Assembly (NCBI GenBank): GCA_022711665.1
Contig: JAKLEN010000004.1
Span: 188,528-252,527, forward strand
DNA: 64,000 bases
DNA from: Acidobacteriota bacterium
Lineage (GTDB): Bacteria > Acidobacteriota > Aminicenantia > Aminicenantales > Saccharicenantaceae
Reading direction: 5' to 3'
A model generated the notes under the pieces. It was given only the letters and a program-made list of their open reading frames with translations, had not been told where the DNA came from and made no database searches. This document shows, piece by piece, positions 59,440 to 64,000 of the stretch (the first letter of the stretch is position 1; every line of letters starts with the position of its first letter). Position numbers and translations under genes: made by a program.

Positions 59440-60756
59440 TCACTTAATCAGGATGAGCTCGGTCTGGCGGCGGTCGAGGAAGCGCGGGCCGTCCTTGGTA
59501 CAGGCCGCGTCCTGTTCCAGGGCGATCGAAACGTCCTGGCCCCATTCCGGGACGGCGGCGCGGACGTTGAGCTCGATAGAAAAAACGGTATCGTCGTAGA
59601 GCGGATAGTCGCCGGGGCCGGGGACTCCGTCCTGCCTGTCCCACAGGCCGATCGTCGGGCCGGCGGCATGACCGTGGACGCCCAGGGGGTGGGTGTAGAT
59701 GCTCGGCCGCAGGCCCTCCTGCCGGGCCTTAGCCAGGGCCGTGGCCAGGATCTGGTTGCCCGTCCGGCCCGGCCGCATCTCGCCGAGAAGGATGTCCTGG
59801 AGACGGTTGCCCTGGGCCATTCCGGCCCGCAAACCGGCCGGGGCCTCGGTCTCGCCCGGCTTCAGGACATAGGCATGCTGCTGGGTGTCCGTATCCAGGC
59901 GCAGGTAGTTGATGCCGAAATCGCAGTGCAGGAGATCGCCCGGATGGATGACCGGGCTGTCTTTGTGCGGGCTCGAGGCCGGCCGCTGGATGGAGATGCC
60001 CGGGTTGAACCAGCTCGTCTGGCCGAGGGCCCGGGCCTTTTCCCACATCCACCATTCGACCTCGGCGGCCGTCGTGATCCCGGGGGTGATGACCTGGCGG
60101 GAGAAGGCTTCGGCGATAATGGCGTGGGCCACGGCGCAGATGTGGTCGTAGACCTCGATCTCCTCGGGCAGGCGCCGCTCGAGCCAGCCCACGGCCAGCC
60201 GCTCGGCGCTGACCAGCCGCTTGGCGTATTCGGGGCCGAGGGCCCTGACCAGCCGATTCTTCATTGTCGCGCTCAGGCCGTCGCCGAAGGCGAAGATCTC
60301 GGATTCGTCGATGCCGATGCGCTTGGGGTCGCGAGCCTTGATCGCCCCGGCCAGGGCCTGCCACTGGTCCTCCTGGCCCGCTTTCCAGACCGTCGGGTAG
60401 AGATCGCCGATGCCGTAGCGGCTGACGGTGAAGCGCTCGACGCCCTTGTCGCCGCCCCGGTCGAAGAGAACGAGCAGGGTCAGGCGCCGGGCCGAAAGGC
60501 CGGCGAAGGGAACCAGGGAGAGATAGACGGGGTCCTCGTTGTACTCCTCGCAGAGGACGAGCCACATGTCGATCTTTTCGCGGCGCATGAGCTCCGGCAG
60601 GACCTTGTCCAGCTTGATCCTGAGCCAGCCGTCGCAGATCGCGGCCTGCTCTTTGAGGCCGAGGACGGCGGGGATGGAAGCGGCCCGGGCGGCCGGCGCG
60701 AGCGCCGCCAGGACGAGCACGACGGCGGTGAGGACGACAGGGATGCGACGGGACAT
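59440..60756 (-). CDS. M24 family Xaa-Pro aminopeptidase-like protein
   Basis: A 438-residue secreted protein. A signal peptide ends near residue 25 (APAARA). The C-terminal pita-bread domain has LLHCDFGINY (Asp), RLDTDTQQ (Asp), THPLGVHGHAA (His), FSIELNV (Glu) and SIALEQD (Glu), all five M24 metal ligands. The N-terminal domain (~30-220) matches creatinase-type proteins. It should cleave X-Pro dipeptide bonds, complementing the DPP-IV-like and C69 peptidases. A promoter lies on the minus strand at 60836-60808. Confidence 0.85.
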   Translation of the reverse strand: MSRRIPVVLTAVVLVLAALAPAARAASIPAVLGLKEQAAICDGWLRIKLDKVLPELMRREKIDMWLVLCEEYNEDPVYLSLVPFAGLSARRLTLLVLFDRGGDKGVERFTVSRYGIGDLYPTVWKAGQEDQWQALAGAIKARDPKRIGIDESEIFAFGDGLSATMKNRLVRALGPEYAKRLVSAERLAVGWLERRLPEEIEVYDHICAVAHAIIAEAFSRQVITPGITTAAEVEWWMWEKARALGQTSWFNPGISIQRPASSPHKDSPVIHPGDLLHCDFGINYLRLDTDTQQHAYVLKPGETEAPAGLRAGMAQGNRLQDILLGEMRPGRTGNQILATALAKARQEGLRPSIYTHPLGVHGHAAGPTIGLWDRQDGVPGPGDYPLYDDTVFSIELNVRAAVPEWGQDVSIALEQDAACTKDGPRFLDRRQTELILIK

Positions 60757-60807
60757 GTCTGGGATTCCTTTCCCTCCCGGCCGCTTGCCGCCGGCCCGGA
60801 GTCCTTA

Positions 60808-60836
60808 AAAATATCCCAAAACCCGGCTTCCGGCAA
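60808..60836 (-). promoter_or_regulatory. Predicted promoter of the M24 peptidase gene
   Basis: TTGCCG (60836-60831), 17 bp, TATTTT (60813-60808) on the minus strand, 51 nt before the start. Confidence 0.45.
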
Positions 60837-60889
60837 CCTCGGAGGCCGCTCCCCCGTCCGGGGCCCGTTCCCCCGCCGCCAGCCTGGTG

Positions 60890-60919
60890 TTGCCCCCGGT
60901 CGGCCGGTGGTGGTATAGT
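60890..60919 (+). promoter_or_regulatory. Predicted promoter of the 60988 lipoprotein gene
   Basis: TTGCCC (60890-60895), 18 bp, TATAGT (60914-60919), divergent from the M24 promoter. Confidence 0.5.
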
Positions 60920-60987
60920 CCGGGAAAGAGAACCCGTCGGGACGCTTCTTCGTATCCCGGTATAGGATTCCCAAGGAGGTTCCTGCC

Positions 60988-62022
60988 ATGAAAAAGTCGA
61001 CGGCCATCGGTTCGGCATTCCTGCTGGCGGCCTTCGTCGCGGCTTGCGCCCCGGCCACCGGGCTCAAGACCGGCGCCGCAGCCGGCGAGGCCCTGATAAA
61101 GATGCTGCCCAAGTCGGCGTCGGGCGTCGCGGCATTCGACGTCCGGCGGCTCATGGGCACGGACACCGTCGCCAAGGCCCTTCAGGACCCCCAAGCCAAG
61201 GCCAAGTACGACGGGTTCGTCCAGATGAGCGGCGTTGATCCGGTCAAGGATATCGCCTACGTCGGCATCGGCCTGAGCGCTCCCCCGGCCGGTGCGGCCC
61301 AGGGCAGTCTGGAGGGCGGCCTGATCATCAGTCTCAGGTACGACAAGGCCAAGCTCCAGGGCCTGATCAGGCAAAAGGCGCCGCAGGTCAAGGAAGAGAC
61401 CTACAACGGCGTGACCGTTTACGCCAACCTGGACGGCGGCAAGAGCCGAGGCCGGCTGGGGCAGGCCGCTTTCCTCGACGAGACCCACATCGCTCTGGGC
61501 AGTGAAGCCGTCCTCAAGGGAATCATCGACGTCTTCCAGAAGAGAGCCGATTCCCTGGCCAAGAACCCCGGGATGGCCGACATCCTGAAGAAAGCCGACA
61601 AGTCCGGCATCTTCTGGGGCGCCGTGGCTATCCCGCCGGAGCTTCTCCGGAAGGGCTTGGCCGCCAGCCCGCAGGCCAAGATCCTCGAGGGCGTCAAGGC
61701 CGTGACCCTGATGTATGACGACCGGGTCCAGGGCATCCTGGCCGACATCCGGGCGATCGGCGGCACCAAGGACCAGAACGCCAACCTGGCCGCCGCTCTC
61801 AACGGCTTCAAGGCCATGGGGGCCATGTTCGCGGCCCAGGAGGCGGCCGTCGGCGACTTCCTCAACGGCCTCCAGATCACCTCGGGCGAGGACTTCACCC
61901 GCCTGTCGCTCAGCGTCTCCCACGAGGTCATGGACAAGCTCGGCCAGGCGGCCAAGACCAAGGCGGCGGAATTCATGAAGGCCCGGAAGAAGGACGAAGC
62001 CCCGGCCCCGGAAGTGAAGTAA
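60988..62022 (+). CDS. Hypothetical lipoprotein
   Basis: A 344-residue protein with ATG behind AAGGAGG. It has a lipobox FVAAC (Cys20), so it is anchored in a membrane. The body is alternating alpha and beta without recognised motifs. It contains segments such as ASGVAAFDVRRLMG and KGIIDVFQKRADSLAKNPGM that recall secreted proteins tested as domain repeats, but no family assignment is safe. The C-terminal ~25 residues are Lys/Ala/Pro-rich. It meets the ABC permease gene tail-to-tail 15 bp away. Confidence 0.6.
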   Translation: MKKSTAIGSAFLLAAFVAACAPATGLKTGAAAGEALIKMLPKSASGVAAFDVRRLMGTDTVAKALQDPQAKAKYDGFVQMSGVDPVKDIAYVGIGLSAPPAGAAQGSLEGGLIISLRYDKAKLQGLIRQKAPQVKEETYNGVTVYANLDGGKSRGRLGQAAFLDETHIALGSEAVLKGIIDVFQKRADSLAKNPGMADILKKADKSGIFWGAVAIPPELLRKGLAASPQAKILEGVKAVTLMYDDRVQGILADIRAIGGTKDQNANLAAALNGFKAMGAMFAAQEAAVGDFLNGLQITSGEDFTRLSLSVSHEVMDKLGQAAKTKAAEFMKARKKDEAPAPEVK

Positions 62023-62024
62023 TA

Positions 62025-62039
62025 AGCCCGGGGCGGGCT
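62025..62039. terminator. Hairpin between convergent lipoprotein and ABC genes
   Basis: AGCCCG-GGG-CGGGCT sits in the 15-bp gap and reaches the opposite-strand TAG; no T-tract. Confidence 0.35.
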
Positions 62040-62835
62040 AATCCTCGGGCAGGTATTCCTTCGTCCTGAAGACCCAGGCGGCCAGGGCCAGCAGCCCGGC
62101 CGTCAGGGCCGCCAGGATGAGCACGGCCGCCAGCGGCTTCGTCGGCTCGAGCCGGAAGAGCAGCAGGGCGACGCCCCGGCCCCCGCCGGCCCCGACGGGC
62201 GCCGGGCGGTAGGGCAGCAGGGATTTCAGGTAGTGGACGATGGAGAATTTCTGCGTCGAGCCGGGGAAATACTGGATGACGTTCTCCCATCCGAACCCGA
62301 ATACCAGGCCCAGGATGATGGCCCGCTTGAGGACCGTCCCCAGGAACGTGAAGAAGGCCGTGTAGGCCAGGATGCCCAAGACGAGGACGCCCAGGTAGCG
62401 CAGGAAGGTCACGTAGAGGTCCGGCTGGCCCAGGCGGGCCGCGTTCAGGACGAAGAAGGACACGGTCAGGCTGACCGCGACCAGGGCCGCGATCAGGGCC
62501 GAATAGGCGGCGTATTTTCCCAGGACGATGGCCGGCTTCGGCAGCGCCCGGGTGGTGAGATAGGACAAGGTCCGGTTCTCGACCTCCTCGGCCGTGACCG
62601 AGGTGCCGTAGAAGAGCGCCAGCAGGACGATGTAGAACTGCAGGAAGAAGACCATCAGGATCTCGGTGAAGACGTCGGCCATGAGACCGGTCCGGCCGCG
62701 GAGGAAGACGCGGGCGACGACGGCCAGGACGACCGGGATGAGCCCCAGGACGGCGAAGACGCGGGTCCGGCCCGCCCGCCGCCCCAGGAAGGCGAAGAAC
62801 CGGAAGATCCGGCGGACGGGGTTGGCGGCGGTCAT
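62038..62835 (-). CDS. ABC-2 type transporter permease
   Basis: A 265-residue inner-membrane protein with about six transmembrane helices (VFAVLGLIPVVLAVVARVF; FLQFYIVLLALFYG; LIAALVAVSLTVSFFVL; YLGVLVLGILAYTAFF; ILGLVFGFGW; the last near the C-terminus). The VTAEEVENRTLSYLTTR loop is typical of ABC-2 permeases of the gliding/NatB-like class. The ATG follows the ATP-binding gene after one base, so the two are made together. The cargo is unknown. Confidence 0.8.
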   Translation of the reverse strand: MTAANPVRRIFRFFAFLGRRAGRTRVFAVLGLIPVVLAVVARVFLRGRTGLMADVFTEILMVFFLQFYIVLLALFYGTSVTAEEVENRTLSYLTTRALPKPAIVLGKYAAYSALIAALVAVSLTVSFFVLNAARLGQPDLYVTFLRYLGVLVLGILAYTAFFTFLGTVLKRAIILGLVFGFGWENVIQYFPGSTQKFSIVHYLKSLLPYRPAPVGAGGGRGVALLLFRLEPTKPLAAVLILAALTAGLLALAAWVFRTKEYLPED

Positions 62836-62836
62836 A

Positions 62837-63763
62837 TCACTTCTCCACCAGGTATTCGAATACCGACTGGAGGTTGTCGTCCGGCGACGAGACCTCGTCG
62901 ACCTCGATCCCGGCCGCCAGGACGGCCTGCGTCAGCCGGCCGAAGAACTCGTCCCTCTTGTGCGTCTCGACGACCAGGGTCCGGCCGTCCTCTCCGAAGG
63001 TCATCTTCTGGATGGACCGGTCGCCGATGAAGCGCCCGGCCAGGGCCCGCGGGTCGCTCGAGGTGACCGAGATCTGGTGCGGGTGCGACTCGATGAGATC
63101 GCGGATATAGGGGACGTCTCCCTGGGCCAGGATCTTGCCCTGGTGGATGAGGACGATCCGCGAGGTCAGGGCTTCGATCTCCGGCAGGACATGGCTCGAG
63201 ACCAGGATCGTCCGGCCCTGCTCCCTGTAGCCCTTGATGAGCTTGATGAGTTTGCGCTTGCCCAGCGGGTCGAGACCGCTCAAAGGCTCGTCGAGGATGA
63301 GGATCTCCGGGTCGTGGGCCACGGCCTGGGCGAACTTGATCCGTTGCCGCATGCCCCGGCTGTAGCCGCGGATGAGGCGGTCCCGGGCCTCGGCCAGGTC
63401 GACGACGTCCAGGGCCCGGGCGGCCCGTTCGTCCGCCTCGGCGTCCGGAAAGCCCTGGAGGCGGAGCAGACCGGTCAGGAACTCCCGGCCCGTGACGTCC
63501 TCGTAGAAGGCGTCCGGCTCGGGGCAGAAGCCGATCCCGCGGAAGATCCCGGGGTCGTTCCAGGCCCGGCGGCCCCGGACCGTCACCGCGCCGATGTTCG
63601 GCTTCATCTGACCGGTGATGAGCTTCATGAAGGTCGACTTGCCGGCCCCGTTCGGCCCGAGCAGGCCGGTGATGCCCGGCTCGATGTCGAGCGTGACGTC
63701 GTTGAGGCCGAGGATGTTGCCGTAATATTTGGAAAGGCCGACGGCGGAGATTACGGCCGTCAT
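62837..63763 (-). CDS. ABC transporter ATP-binding protein
   Basis: A 308-residue ATPase. Walker A is GPNGAGKST, Walker B is ILILDEPLSGLD, and the signature reads YSRGMRQ in place of LSGGQ, as is common in ABC-2 exporters. The H-switch region is SSHVLPEIE. The C-terminal ~80 residues form the extra domain seen in drug- or antimicrobial-peptide-type export ATPases. Its start overlaps the stop of the upstream permease (ATGA), which continues past the window. It pairs with two permease genes. Confidence 0.9.
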   Translation of the reverse strand: MTAVISAVGLSKYYGNILGLNDVTLDIEPGITGLLGPNGAGKSTFMKLITGQMKPNIGAVTVRGRRAWNDPGIFRGIGFCPEPDAFYEDVTGREFLTGLLRLQGFPDAEADERAARALDVVDLAEARDRLIRGYSRGMRQRIKFAQAVAHDPEILILDEPLSGLDPLGKRKLIKLIKGYREQGRTILVSSHVLPEIEALTSRIVLIHQGKILAQGDVPYIRDLIESHPHQISVTSSDPRALAGRFIGDRSIQKMTFGEDGRTLVVETHKRDEFFGRLTQAVLAAGIEVDEVSSPDDNLQSVFEYLVEK

Positions 63764-64000
63764 TTGATCACCTCGACGCTGCGGATCTTGCGGTCGAGGA
63801 CGACGGCCGCCAGGCCGCAGAACCCGGCCAGGACGGCGAAGGACCAGACGGCCGGCACGGCCAGCGGCGGGGCCTGCCCGAATATCGCCGCCCCAACCTG
63901 CTTGATGTTGGCCGGGATCGAGAAGAGGGCCGTGTAGGGGGTGCGGAAGACGCCCCTGAGGATGTTGAACAGGATCTCGGAGAAATAGTAGACCCCGAAG
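63760..64000 (-). CDS. Second ABC transporter permease, truncated at window end
   Basis: The minus-strand frame enters at base 64000 and ends at TGA 63762-63760, overlapping the ATP-binding gene start by four bases. The visible ~80 residues contain a hydrophobic segment ending VWSFAVLAGFCGLAAVVLD and the C-terminus RKIRSVEVIK, typical of an ABC-2 permease tail. The N-terminal part is outside the window. Confidence 0.7.
   Translation of the reverse strand, partial: FGVYYFSEILFNILRGVFRTPYTALFSIPANIKQVGAAIFGQAPPLAVPAVWSFAVLAGFCGLAAVVLDRKIRSVEVIK

Overview
The window is high-GC bacterial chromosome, gene-dense, with short intergenic gaps and many coupled start/stop overlaps. Secreted peptidases and glycan-active enzymes, lipoproteins, Tat substrates, outer-membrane beta-barrels and an OmpH/Skp-like chaperone point to a didermic heterotroph that uses peptides and polysaccharides. 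The gene mix (several C69 dipeptidases, COG3379-type AlkP proteins, DUF6599/DUF362 and DUF6305 proteins) suggests an uncultured lineage such as Aminicenantes or a relative in the Acidobacteria sphere. That placement is inference; no rRNA or universal marker is present. There is no phage, integrase, transposase, CRISPR array or plasmid gene.

Layout. 1-5286 (+): a peptidase run (M14/AstE-like, two tandem C69 dipeptidases, DUF6305). 5304-7180 (-): a coupled Tat-exported DUF362 and DUF6599 pair. 7396-22607: carbohydrate and peptide catabolism (heparinase II/III-like protein, serine hydrolase, CBM9-like protein, Old Yellow Enzyme, DUF4838, GH2 lipoprotein with PA14, DPP-IV-like peptidase), with a ProX/YbaK editing protein and an EEP lipoprotein. 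22639-28328: a divergent branched-chain aminotransferase-like protein, a perfect bidirectional terminator, a third C69 dipeptidase, and an adenylate-kinase-like protein coupled to a KefB-type antiporter. 28536-35686: four beta-barrel proteins (two pairs), a Gfo/Idh/MocA dehydrogenase, a Lys-rich small protein and two membrane or exported unknowns. 35999-36275: tRNA-Arg(ACG) beside a REP-like 43-bp tandem and inverted repeat. 36276-47760: a rhamnose region (zinc ADH, RNase H-like exonuclease, rhaB, rhaA, GH78 rhamnosidase) with a HEAT protein and an HD-GYP protein inserted.

47757-56903: a class III aminotransferase, then a tightly coupled operon encoding three paralogous AlkP-superfamily (COG3379-like) enzymes predicted to be cytosolic, membrane-anchored and Tat-exported. 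These are followed by a ribbon-helix-helix-like protein and a membrane protein with an Oxa1/DUF106-like layout. This operon is the best candidate for an undescribed system. 56965-64000: an OmpH-like protein, metallophosphoesterase, nitroreductase, M24 aminopeptidase, a lipoprotein, and an ABC-2 exporter that runs off the window end.

Sigma70-type promoters (TTGAnn-N17/18-TAnAAT-like) are legible before many transcription units and helped to choose starts. Three genes without a Shine-Dalgarno have a -10 element 6-8 nt before the ATG and look leaderless.
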